Source: an uncultured Mycoplasmatota bacterium (lineage in GTDB: Bacteria > Bacillota_I > Bacilli_A > RF39 > UBA660). From it: DNA of 13,016 nt. The stretch's first letter is position 1; each line of letters opens with the position of its first letter. Where the stretch lies: positions 1 to 13,016 of the forward strand of contig URYZ01000025.1 in assembly GCA_900552235.1 (NCBI GenBank). The letters run 5' to 3'. The notes under the pieces are model-generated. The model was not told the origin of the DNA. It was given only the letters and a program-made list of their open reading frames with translations, and made no database searches. The translations under genes were made by a program, and so were the position numbers. This document shows positions 6,584 through 12,972 of this stretch, piece by piece.

Positions 6584-7782
6584 AATTTTTTCCTTTTTTC
6601 ACCATCATATTTATATCTTTCAAGTAATTCTTCTTTTGTTATTCCATATTGTTTTGAAAACTTTTTATTATCATAAAATAATCTTATATAATTACTTTCA
6701 TCAATTGTAATTCCATGTTCTTTAAAATACATATATCTTGCATAAGATAATTCTACACTTTGCATTAATTGCTTTGTATCATTTATTGCAATAAATAATA
6801 AATTTATATCGTTATAAAAGCTTAATTTTTCTTCAATATTTTCTTCACTTAAACAAAATAATGCAGGAAAGGTTTTTGTCATTTTTATTATTTCTTCTAG
6901 TGTGTATCCTTTTTCTATAAAACACTGATATTTTTTATCCAAATTTTCTTCACTTAAACTAAACATTGTGGGAATAGTTTTTGTCATTTTTATTATTCCT
7001 TCTAGTGTATAGCCTTTTTCTATGAAATACTGATACTTCTTATTTAAGGATTCTTCATTTAAACTAAATAATGCTGGAAGGGTTTTTGTCATCTTTATTA
7101 TTTCATCTTTGGTATAACCTTTTTCAATAAAATATTGGTATTTATTATTTAAATTTTCTTCACTATAGCTAGATAATGCTGGAAGGGTTTTTGTCATTTT
7201 TACTACTTCTTCTAGTGTGTATCCTTTTTGTATGAAATACTGATACTTCTTATTTAAAGATTCTTCATTTAAACTAAATAATGCAGGAAGCTTTTTTGTC
7301 ATCTTTTTTATTTCATTTAATGTATATCCTTTTTCAATAAAATATTGATATTTGTTGTTTAATTTTTCTTCACTACAACCAAATAATGTAGGAAGCTTTT
7401 TTGTCATTTTTACTATTTCTTCTAGTGTATAGCCTTTATTTATAAAATACTGATACTTTTGGTTTAAATTTTCTTCACTATAACTAAATAATGTAGGAAG
7501 GGTTTTCGTCATTTTTATTATTTCATCTTTGGTATAACCTTTTTTTATAAAATATTGATACTTTTGATTTAAGTTTTCTTCACTATAACCAAATAATGTA
7601 GGAAGCTTTTTTGTCATCTTTATTATTTCATCTTTGGTATAACCTTTTTTCATAAAATAGTTAAATGTCTTTTCAATATAATAATTAAGTGTTTCTGGTA
7701 AACTTTTATTATTCCATTCAAGTATTTTAACTATAACATCATCATCATATCCTAAGTTTTTTAATGATTCTTTTGGTGTCAT
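6580..7782 (-). CDS. mTERF-like repeat protein, tandem copy A (eight 35-residue repeats)
   Basis: A 400-residue soluble protein. After an N-terminal segment with KNLGYDDD there are eight 35-residue repeats at residues 39-318, consensus KYQYFIEKGYTLEEIIKMTK followed by TLPALFSLSEENLNK. A non-repetitive Lys-rich C-terminus of about 80 residues follows. The Gly-Tyr, EI..M, Pro-x-Leu-Phe and SEENL positions match the two-helix mTERF repeat pattern of eukaryotic organelle transcription and ribosome factors. PPR, TPR and TALE patterns fit less well. It is nearly identical to copy B at 8199-9404. AAAGGAGTGG overlaps the end of the preceding gene, and its TGA overlaps the next ATG. Function is unknown; family assignment is by eye. 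Confidence 0.8.
   Translation of the reverse strand: MTPKESLKNLGYDDDVIVKILEWNNKSLPETLNYYIEKTFNYFMKKGYTKDEIIKMTKKLPTLFGYSEENLNQKYQYFIKKGYTKDEIIKMTKTLPTLFSYSEENLNQKYQYFINKGYTLEEIVKMTKKLPTLFGCSEEKLNNKYQYFIEKGYTLNEIKKMTKKLPALFSLNEESLNKKYQYFIQKGYTLEEVVKMTKTLPALSSYSEENLNNKYQYFIEKGYTKDEIIKMTKTLPALFSLNEESLNKKYQYFIEKGYTLEGIIKMTKTIPTMFSLSEENLDKKYQCFIEKGYTLEEIIKMTKTFPALFCLSEENIEEKLSFYNDINLLFIAINDTKQLMQSVELSYARYMYFKEHGITIDESNYIRLFYDNKKFSKQYGITKEELLERYKYDGEKRKKL
6703..7704. repeat. 1002-bp direct repeat, copy A
   Basis: Identical base for base to 8325-9326 (offset 1622, no gaps). It covers codons 27-360 of the repeat protein. The first mismatches are at 6702 and 7705; outside the core, 11 substitutions fall within about 100 bp on one side and 52 bp on the other. 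The direct orientation makes it a substrate for recombination or gene conversion. Confidence 0.97.
6829..7668 (-). repeat. Eight tandem 105-bp units inside copy A
   Basis: Eight in-frame 105-bp units, each encoding one 35-residue repeat. Units differ mainly at repeat positions 7, 12-13, 15-16, 21, 24, 27-28, 32 and 35. Units 4 and 6 share the SLNEESLNK ending, which suggests past unit duplication or conversion. No unit is truncated. Confidence 0.9.
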
Positions 7783-7794
7783 TTTTCCACTCCT

Positions 7795-8196
7795 TTATAC
7801 TTCATCTATTACATATGGGTTACTTTCTATTAGATCTTTTATATCTTCTTTTGTTAATCCTTCTTTTTCTTTTTTACTCACAAATTCTTTTATTTCAAAT
7901 TTTTCTTTTGATAAAAGAAATGGGTTACTATCAAACAAAAGATTTAAATAAGTTATATTTAATTCTTCTTTTATATAATTTAATAAATCTAATGTATCTT
8001 TTGTCATATTATTTAAAAACATAGGATTAGCTATCACTATATTTCTTATTTCTTTTAATGAAAATCCAAATAATTTTAATAATTCAATATTACCTTTAAT
8101 ATCATTTATATCAAAACTATCAAAATCAATATCCATACTTAAAATATTTTTAATATCTTGATCTTCCATTTCTAATTCTTTTAAAATACTAATCAT
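7795..8196 (-). CDS. Short mTERF-like protein between the two large copies
   Basis: A 133-residue, strongly acidic protein without membrane spans. Three mTERF-like units are visible, each ending in Asn-Pro plus hydrophobic residues: GFSLKEIRNIVIANPMFL, NLLFDSNPFLL and GLTKEDIKDLIESNPYVI. These look closer to the mTERF consensus than those of the larger neighbours. It lacks the KNLGYDD start motif. The gene starts 2 nt after the copy B stop and ends 12 nt before the copy A start, so it is certainly cotranscribed and probably coupled. There is no obvious frameshift or decay; I read it as an intact small gene. Function is unknown; it may partner the larger proteins. Confidence 0.75.
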   Translation of the reverse strand: MISILKELEMEDQDIKNILSMDIDFDSFDINDIKGNIELLKLFGFSLKEIRNIVIANPMFLNNMTKDTLDLLNYIKEELNITYLNLLFDSNPFLLSKEKFEIKEFVSKKEKEGLTKEDIKDLIESNPYVIDEV

Positions 8197-8198
8197 TT

Positions 8199-9404
8199 TT
8201 ATTTAACCTTCTTCCTTTTTTCATCATCATATTTATATCTTTCAAGTAATTCTTCTTTTGTTATTCCATATTGTTTTGTAAACTTTTTATTACCATAAAA
8301 TAATTTTACATAATTACTTTCATTAATTGTAATTCCATGTTCTTTAAAATACATATATCTTGCATAAGATAATTCTACACTTTGCATTAATTGCTTTGTA
8401 TCATTTATTGCAATAAATAATAAATTTATATCGTTATAAAAGCTTAATTTTTCTTCAATATTTTCTTCACTTAAACAAAATAATGCAGGAAAGGTTTTTG
8501 TCATTTTTATTATTTCTTCTAGTGTGTATCCTTTTTCTATAAAACACTGATATTTTTTATCCAAATTTTCTTCACTTAAACTAAACATTGTGGGAATAGT
8601 TTTTGTCATTTTTATTATTCCTTCTAGTGTATAGCCTTTTTCTATGAAATACTGATACTTCTTATTTAAGGATTCTTCATTTAAACTAAATAATGCTGGA
8701 AGGGTTTTTGTCATCTTTATTATTTCATCTTTGGTATAACCTTTTTCAATAAAATATTGGTATTTATTATTTAAATTTTCTTCACTATAGCTAGATAATG
8801 CTGGAAGGGTTTTTGTCATTTTTACTACTTCTTCTAGTGTGTATCCTTTTTGTATGAAATACTGATACTTCTTATTTAAAGATTCTTCATTTAAACTAAA
8901 TAATGCAGGAAGCTTTTTTGTCATCTTTTTTATTTCATTTAATGTATATCCTTTTTCAATAAAATATTGATATTTGTTGTTTAATTTTTCTTCACTACAA
9001 CCAAATAATGTAGGAAGCTTTTTTGTCATTTTTACTATTTCTTCTAGTGTATAGCCTTTATTTATAAAATACTGATACTTTTGGTTTAAATTTTCTTCAC
9101 TATAACTAAATAATGTAGGAAGGGTTTTCGTCATTTTTATTATTTCATCTTTGGTATAACCTTTTTTTATAAAATATTGATACTTTTGATTTAAGTTTTC
9201 TTCACTATAACCAAATAATGTAGGAAGCTTTTTTGTCATCTTTATTATTTCATCTTTGGTATAACCTTTTTTCATAAAATAGTTAAATGTCTTTTCAATA
9301 TAATAATTAAGTGTTTCTGGTAAACTATTGTTATACCATTCAAGTATTTTAACTATACCATCATCATCATATCCTAAATTTTTTAATGATTCTTTTGGTG
9401 TCAT
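8199..9404 (-). CDS. mTERF-like repeat protein, tandem copy B (eight 35-residue repeats)
   Basis: A 401-residue near-twin of copy A. Protein differences are limited to residues 16, 24 and 26 near the N-terminus and to a handful after residue 360, including a slightly different terminal KRKKVK. The eight repeats occupy residues 39-318 and are identical to those of copy A. It is the first of the four repeat-protein genes, starting 9 nt after dgkA with AAGGAG beginning immediately after the dgkA stop, so it shares the yqfC-to-recO transcript. It has no signal peptide, transmembrane span or catalytic motif. A DNA- or RNA-binding solenoid is the best family-based guess; a protein-protein scaffold is the alternative. 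Confidence 0.8.
   Translation of the reverse strand: MTPKESLKNLGYDDDGIVKILEWYNNSLPETLNYYIEKTFNYFMKKGYTKDEIIKMTKKLPTLFGYSEENLNQKYQYFIKKGYTKDEIIKMTKTLPTLFSYSEENLNQKYQYFINKGYTLEEIVKMTKKLPTLFGCSEEKLNNKYQYFIEKGYTLNEIKKMTKKLPALFSLNEESLNKKYQYFIQKGYTLEEVVKMTKTLPALSSYSEENLNNKYQYFIEKGYTKDEIIKMTKTLPALFSLNEESLNKKYQYFIEKGYTLEGIIKMTKTIPTMFSLSEENLDKKYQCFIEKGYTLEEIIKMTKTFPALFCLSEENIEEKLSFYNDINLLFIAINDTKQLMQSVELSYARYMYFKEHGITINESNYVKLFYGNKKFTKQYGITKEELLERYKYDDEKRKKVK
8325..9326. repeat. 1002-bp direct repeat, copy B
   Basis: Partner of 6703-7704, with perfect identity over the whole length. The intervening DNA holds the unique 133-residue gene and the divergent ends of both copies. Confidence 0.97.
8451..9290 (-). 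repeat. Eight tandem 105-bp units inside copy B
   Basis: Same eight units, in the same order and with the same bases as in copy A, so the unit number was fixed before, or equalised after, the gene duplication. Confidence 0.9.
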
Positions 9405-9413
9405 AACTACTCC

Positions 9414-9812
9414 TTAAAATAATGCAATAATTTTAGGTAAAAAGATCATTATACCTATGATTAATGCAATAATACTAATGATACCTACTGCTCCACTTGC
9501 ACAATCTTTAGCAACTTTAGCCATTGGTTTTTTCTCTTCTGTTACTAAATCTACTGTTGCTTCAATCGCACAGTTAACCATTTCTAAAGCCATAACTATT
9601 CCAATTAATAAAACAACAACTAATCTTTCTGTATAGTTAATTTTAAGTATAATACCAAGTACTAAACTAATAATAGCTATAACAAACATAACTATAATAT
9701 TTTGTTCTGTATAAAAAGCATATCTCATACCTTCAAAACAATACTTAAATGATTTTAAAAACCTTTTTAAACTTCTTTTATTTTTCTTCAATTCTTGCAA
9801 ATCTTTTTCCAT
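9414..9812 (-). CDS. dgkA: Diacylglycerol/undecaprenol kinase (DgkA family)
   Basis: A 132-residue integral membrane kinase of the Gram-positive DgkA group, which phosphorylates undecaprenol (or diacylglycerol) for lipid carrier recycling. Three membrane helices lie near residues 39-57, 63-83 and 107-126. The family signature ALEMVNCAIEATVDL (75-89) holds the catalytic Glu and the Asn, and AKDCASGAV (101-109) supplies the conserved KD. A Lys/Arg-rich amphipathic N-terminus precedes the first helix. The ATG, with AAGGAGAT upstream, lies 35 bp inside the 3' end of ybeY. The ybeY-dgkA-cdd-era order is standard, except that four repeat-protein genes separate dgkA from cdd here. Confidence 0.94.
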   Translation of the reverse strand: MEKDLQELKKNKRSLKRFLKSFKYCFEGMRYAFYTEQNIIVMFVIAIISLVLGIILKINYTERLVVVLLIGIVMALEMVNCAIEATVDLVTEEKKPMAKVAKDCASGAVGIISIIALIIGIMIFLPKIIALF

Positions 9813-10239
9813 ATAATATCTCCTTTTGTTTTGTAAACATTATTTTTTCATCCTCTTTAGTCATATGATCATATCCTAATAAATGTAAAAGCCCATGTAC
9901 TGCTAGAAATGAAAGTTCCCTTTCTAAAGAATGTTCATAACTAATTGCTTGTTCTTTTGCTTTATCAATAGAAATATAAATATCTCCTAGAAGTCTTGTT
10001 TTTGTAAAATCTTCCTTTTTTTCATCTTCCAAAGCAAAACTAATAACATCTGTTTCTCTATCTATATTTCTATATTCTTTATTAATCTTATGAATATAAG
10101 GATTATCTACTATTATGACATTAAAATAAATATTCTTTAATTTTTCATGTCTTATCATATACTTAAGCATACTTTTAATAACTCTTTCTTCTTTTTTTAA
10201 ATTATAAGTTGTTTCATTATAAATATTAAATTTTCTCAT
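9778..10239 (-). CDS. ybeY: Endoribonuclease YbeY, rRNA maturation factor
   Basis: A 153-residue YbeY, the metal-dependent endoribonuclease involved in 16S rRNA 3' processing and ribosome quality control. The zinc motif HGLLHLLGYDH (115-125) supplies three His ligands, preceded by RNIDRETDVISF (57-68) and GDIYIS (85-90), both family signatures. I chose the ATG at 10237-10239 over an in-frame start 20 codons upstream because it forms an ATGA overlap with the VanZ stop, has GAGG at a workable distance, and gives the usual YbeY length and N-terminus. Its 3' end overlaps dgkA by 35 bp. Confidence 0.95.
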   Translation of the reverse strand: MRKFNIYNETTYNLKKEERVIKSMLKYMIRHEKLKNIYFNVIIVDNPYIHKINKEYRNIDRETDVISFALEDEKKEDFTKTRLLGDIYISIDKAKEQAISYEHSLERELSFLAVHGLLHLLGYDHMTKEDEKIMFTKQKEILYGKRFARIEEK

Positions 10240-10829
10240 GGTACTAAAAACCTCACTACTAATATTATTAATATAATTATTATTATATTTAAAATCCAAT
10301 TTTTCTTTAATTTATCTGGTATTGCTTTATTTAATACTTTATATAAAATAAAACCAATTAAACCTCCTAAAACATTTAAAATAACATCATCTACATCAAA
10401 TACTCTACCTATAGAAAGTTGTATTGTTTCGATAGAAAGTGATACGATAAATGTTAATAAAAGCATTACACTAACCTTTTTTACTTTAATAAAATATCCT
10501 ACAAAGAAACCAAATGGTAAGAATAATAAAACATTGCCTAAGATATTTTTATAAAATAAATATGTTCCTGCTTCATATCTAAATATTTCTTTAAATGGAA
10601 TTATATTTACTCCTCCAAAAGAAACATCTTGAGCAGTTACTATTTGGAACAAGCATAATATATAAATGATAAAAAATAATTTCAAAAGTTCTTCATATAA
10701 AACAAACTTTTTACCATTTGTAACTAAATACGTTATTCTAAGAACAGTAGCTACTAAACACGAAATAACTAACATAGGCCATGTTGCATCAAGCATATTA
10801 AGTGCTATATCTCTTATATCTTGTATCAT
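10236..10829 (-). CDS. VanZ family membrane protein
   Basis: A 197-residue membrane protein with about six helices near residues 15-36, 49-63, 95-113, 119-138, 148-166 and 178-195. VanZ-domain hallmarks are NIIPF (75-79), GNVLLFLPFGF (98-108), the SIETIQ segment and GRVFDVDDVILN (141-152). VanZ relatives are linked to teicoplanin resistance in enterococci, but most chromosomal homologues have no assigned role; there is no vanHAX cluster here. It sits between yqfD and ybeY, where phoH (and often yqfF) is normally found. AAAGG lies 13 nt upstream of the ATG and its TGA overlaps the ybeY start, so it is part of the operon. Confidence 0.87.
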   Translation of the reverse strand: MIQDIRDIALNMLDATWPMLVISCLVATVLRITYLVTNGKKFVLYEELLKLFFIIYILCLFQIVTAQDVSFGGVNIIPFKEIFRYEAGTYLFYKNILGNVLLFLPFGFFVGYFIKVKKVSVMLLLTFIVSLSIETIQLSIGRVFDVDDVILNVLGGLIGFILYKVLNKAIPDKLKKNWILNIIIIILIILVVRFLVP

Positions 10830-10859
10830 AATAAATAACCTTTCTTCGTATTTTTAAAA

Positions 10860-11993
10860 TTAGGGTTTTATTTCCTGTAACTCTGCAATGTCTTCGTAAA
10901 CCTTAAAAAATACCTCTACATATATTTTATCATTATCTTCCTCTATTTTCAAAGTTTTTTGTAATAATATTTCTTCATCTTTTTCTAAAAATTCTTCGAT
11001 TTTCTTTTTTGCAAGATTATTTGCTATATTTATAAGTTCTTCTTTTGTATATTTATTAATTTTTTCTTTATAAATAAAGCTTTTATTTATCTTTATATTA
11101 AATAAATTATTATTAATTAAATAAATATTTTTTTCTTTCTTTATTGCATTTTTCTTAAAAGAAAATATTTTTATTTCTTTACCAAATATAGTTAAAGATA
11201 AAGTATTTTTAGACTTATTTGTTTTTTCATATTCTTTTTTAATAAAAGGATGACTTACTTTTACTTTATACCAAACTTCAGCATATACTTTTCCTTTAGC
11301 ATCAACAATATTTTTAATTTCATCATTTTTAGTAATAATTCCTGTTACAATTAAATCATTTTTACTTACATAATCTCCCACATTTTTTACTATACTTCCC
11401 TTTGTTATATCAAGTTTTTTTATTAATCCATTTTTACTAGCAATAATATTATGTTTTATATTATTTATATCTTCTTTAATACTTTTTCTTTCAATATAAT
11501 CAACTTCATAATATACACCATTAGTACTTATTTCTAACCATTCAAATAAATCTTTATTATTATCTTTTATTTTATTACTAATACTTTTTAATTTTTTGTA
11601 TGGTTTTTTAAAAGAATAAATAGTTAAATTATTACTAATCATTTCTTGTTTCAATATTTCATTTATTTCTTTATTATTGTTATTAATCTTAATAAAAAAA
11701 GCCATATGGGAAAAAAGATATATAATTATTAAAGAAAGAACAAAAGATATAAAAAATACTTTATATTTATTAAACAAAAGAACAAGTTTATTTTTACCAT
11801 AAGTTTTATTTATACTTACATTACATGTTGTTTTAATAGTTTTTATTTTCAAATAATTTTCATACGTTACTTTAAAACTAATTTTATTAGAATTATACTT
11901 TATATCATACATACTTATTTTATTACTAATTATATTAGAAAATAAGTTTTTTACATATTTACCACTTATTTCTATTTCATAATAATTAAACAT
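10860..11993 (-). CDS. yqfD: Sporulation protein YqfD
   Basis: A 377-residue YqfD, a membrane-anchored protein made in the mother cell during sporulation in Bacillus; its mechanism is not established. An N-terminal domain of about 75 residues precedes a single hydrophobic helix (about 79-100), followed by a large Lys-rich extracytoplasmic region. The segment IIASKNGLIKKLDITKGSIV resembles the conserved core of the family. I placed the start at the ATG at 11991-11993 because the upstream in-frame GTG lies inside the Shine-Dalgarno sequence AGAGGTGATT. It overlaps yqfC by 8 bp, as in the usual yqfC-yqfD pair. Length is typical. Confidence 0.9.
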   Translation of the reverse strand: MFNYYEIEISGKYVKNLFSNIISNKISMYDIKYNSNKISFKVTYENYLKIKTIKTTCNVSINKTYGKNKLVLLFNKYKVFFISFVLSLIIIYLFSHMAFFIKINNNNKEINEILKQEMISNNLTIYSFKKPYKKLKSISNKIKDNNKDLFEWLEISTNGVYYEVDYIERKSIKEDINNIKHNIIASKNGLIKKLDITKGSIVKNVGDYVSKNDLIVTGIITKNDEIKNIVDAKGKVYAEVWYKVKVSHPFIKKEYEKTNKSKNTLSLTIFGKEIKIFSFKKNAIKKEKNIYLINNNLFNIKINKSFIYKEKINKYTKEELINIANNLAKKKIEEFLEKDEEILLQKTLKIEEDNDKIYVEVFFKVYEDIAELQEIKP

Positions 11994-12231
11994 AATCACC
12001 TCTAAATGTTATAGAAAAAATACTTCCTTCAACTAATAACTCTTCTTTTTCAAATCTTTTTATTATAAGATTTGCTCCTTTTATTTCTAAGATATCATCT
12101 ATTATTTCAACAAGTATTTTATTATCTTCAAAAATAAGTATTTTTTTATAGTTTATAATATCAAGTTTATTTTTTCTATAATATATTTTAGTTTCTTCTT
12201 GTTTTATATAATTTCTTAGTTTAGAAAACAT
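11986..12231 (-). CDS. yqfC: Sporulation protein YqfC
   Basis: An 81-residue YqfC family protein, paired with yqfD in spore-forming Firmicutes and expressed in the mother cell in Bacillus; molecular role unknown. The alternating strand-like pattern (KILIFEDNKILVEI, GANLIIKRFEKEELLVEG, ending SITFRGDYV) is typical of the family. AAAGAAG about 10-16 nt upstream of the ATG is a mediocre ribosome binding site. It is the first gene after the yqeY terminator and likely opens the long operon down to recO. Its presence suggests that the organism forms spores or descends from a spore former. Confidence 0.88.
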   Translation of the reverse strand: MFSKLRNYIKQEETKIYYRKNKLDIINYKKILIFEDNKILVEIIDDILEIKGANLIIKRFEKEELLVEGSIFSITFRGDYV

Positions 12232-12256
12232 AAAAGTATCATCTTCTTTCTAATAA

Positions 12257-12262
12257 ATTATA
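12257..12262 (-). promoter_or_regulatory. Possible -10 element upstream of yqfC
   Basis: TATAAT on the minus strand lies 25 bp before the yqfC start, between the yqeY terminator and the gene. No convincing -35 appears at 16-18 bp; a TTGTGG at 19 bp is the nearest. In such A+T-rich DNA this is weak evidence, but some promoter is expected here after the terminator. Confidence 0.3.
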
Positions 12263-12284
12263 TATTTATTTAAAAAAATTACCA

Positions 12285-12309
12285 CAAAAAAATGGATATA
12301 ACATCCATT
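12285..12309 (-). terminator. Intrinsic terminator of yqeY
   Basis: AATGGAT (12291-12297) and ATCCATT (12303-12309) form a perfect 7-bp stem with a 5-nt loop, followed on the minus strand by a run of T residues. The stem begins within the yqeY stop codon. Confidence 0.8.
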
Positions 12310-12748
12310 AATTTAGTTTTTCTCTTAAAATACTATTTAATTTAGACATATCACATCTATTTTTTACTCTAGGTGTAATTTTTTTCATAACTTTACCTAA
12401 ATCTTTAATTGAAGTTGGTTTAACTATTTCAAAGACTTCATCAATAATTTTATTAAGTTCATCATCACTTAAAGCCTCAGGCATATATTTTTTTAGTATA
12501 TCTATTTCTTTTTGGTAAGAATTTATTAAATCAGTTCTTGAAGCTTTTTCAAATTCTTTAATTGATTCTGTACGCATTTTTATTTGTTTAGTAATAACAT
12601 CTAAAACAAGATCATCATTATCTTCTTTTTTATTATTTATTACTTCAAGTTGAATTGCTCCTTTTACACTTCTTAAAGTATTTAAAGTGTCTTTATCTTT
12701 GCTTTTCATTGCTTCAAGTAAATCCTTTTGTAACTTTTCTTTTAACAT
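12308..12748 (-). CDS. yqeY: YqeY / GatB-tail domain protein
   Basis: A 146-residue, mostly helical protein consisting of the domain that also forms the tail of GatB, the Asp/Glu-tRNA amidotransferase subunit. Free-standing YqeY proteins may relate to tRNA amidation, but the role is unproven. Typical features are the opening MLKEKLQKDLLEAMKSKDK, TLRSVKGAIQ, the basic linker, YMPEALSDDEL and IKDLGKVMKKITPRVKNRCD. Length is standard. AAGGAGG with ideal spacing precedes the ATG. rpsU-yqeY is a conserved order in Bacilli. A hairpin lies between the two genes, so part of the yqeY message may come from read-through. Confidence 0.94.
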   Translation of the reverse strand: MLKEKLQKDLLEAMKSKDKDTLNTLRSVKGAIQLEVINNKKEDNDDLVLDVITKQIKMRTESIKEFEKASRTDLINSYQKEIDILKKYMPEALSDDELNKIIDEVFEIVKPTSIKDLGKVMKKITPRVKNRCDMSKLNSILREKLN

Positions 12749-12770
12749 ATATATTCCTCCTTATAATATT

Positions 12771-12793
12771 AAAGGGAAAGTAAACCTTTCCCT
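12771..12793 (-). terminator. Hairpin terminator between rpsU and yqeY
   Basis: AGGGAAAG (12773-12780) and CTTTCCCT (12786-12793) form a perfect 8-bp stem with a 5-nt loop; TTTAATATT follows on the minus strand. The short U run suggests partial termination, giving more rpsU than yqeY message. It starts only 5 nt after the rpsU stop. Confidence 0.65.
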
Positions 12794-12798
12794 AATTA

Positions 12799-12972
12799 TT
12801 AATAATCTCTTCTATTTTTCTTTTGTGAATTTCTAATGTTTTCTTTCTTTTCTTCTCTTCTTCTTTTTCCAGGTTTATCATAAAACTTTCTTTTTTTAAC
12901 TTCTGAAGGGATTCCATCACGAGAACATTTTTGTTTAAAACGTTTAAGTGCTCCATCTAAATTACCTTGATG
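12799..12972 (-). CDS. rpsU: Small ribosomal subunit protein bS21, N-terminus missing or broken
   Basis: Fifty-seven residues of bS21 are readable: NLDGALKRFKQKCSRDG, then the basic VKKRKFYDKPGKRRREEKK and a charged tail ending NRRDY. The match is clear and the position before yqeY is expected. The first roughly 10-12 residues are absent: directly upstream in frame is a TAA (12973-12975), with no start codon after it. The remaining bases to the window edge encode nothing like a bS21 N-terminus in this frame and are visibly richer in G and C than the rest. Since rpsU is normally intact, an assembly or sequencing error at a contig end is the likeliest reason; a genuine frameshift is possible. 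Confidence 0.85.
   Translation of the reverse strand, partial: HQGNLDGALKRFKQKCSRDGIPSEVKKRKFYDKPGKRRREEKKENIRNSQKKNRRDY

Noticed and set aside
7764..8024. 86-residue plus-strand open frame rich in Leu, Phe and Tyr
   Set aside because: It is antisense to the 133-residue gene and the start of copy A, has no ribosome binding site or family motif, and its hydrophobic composition is simply the complement of A-rich coding DNA.
6829..9290. Regular repeats considered as a CRISPR array
   Set aside because: The 105-bp periodicity is in frame with protein repeats and has no conserved direct repeat with unrelated spacers; no cas genes are nearby.
6580..9404. Duplication considered as a transposon or insertion sequence
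   Set aside because: No transposase, terminal inverted repeats or target-site duplications are visible, and the copies are direct repeats bounded by gradual divergence inside coding sequence.
10240..10299. Longer ybeY start 20 codons upstream
   Set aside because: It would overlap VanZ by 64 bp and add residues foreign to YbeY, whereas the ATG at 10237-10239 has a binding site and an ATGA junction.
10666..10857. 63-residue plus-strand open frame
   Set aside because: It lies antisense to the VanZ gene, lacks a convincing start context and resembles no known protein; a shadow frame.
11994..11999. GTG start for yqfD two codons upstream
   Set aside because: The GTG is part of the Shine-Dalgarno sequence AGAGGTGATT that serves the ATG at 11991-11993.
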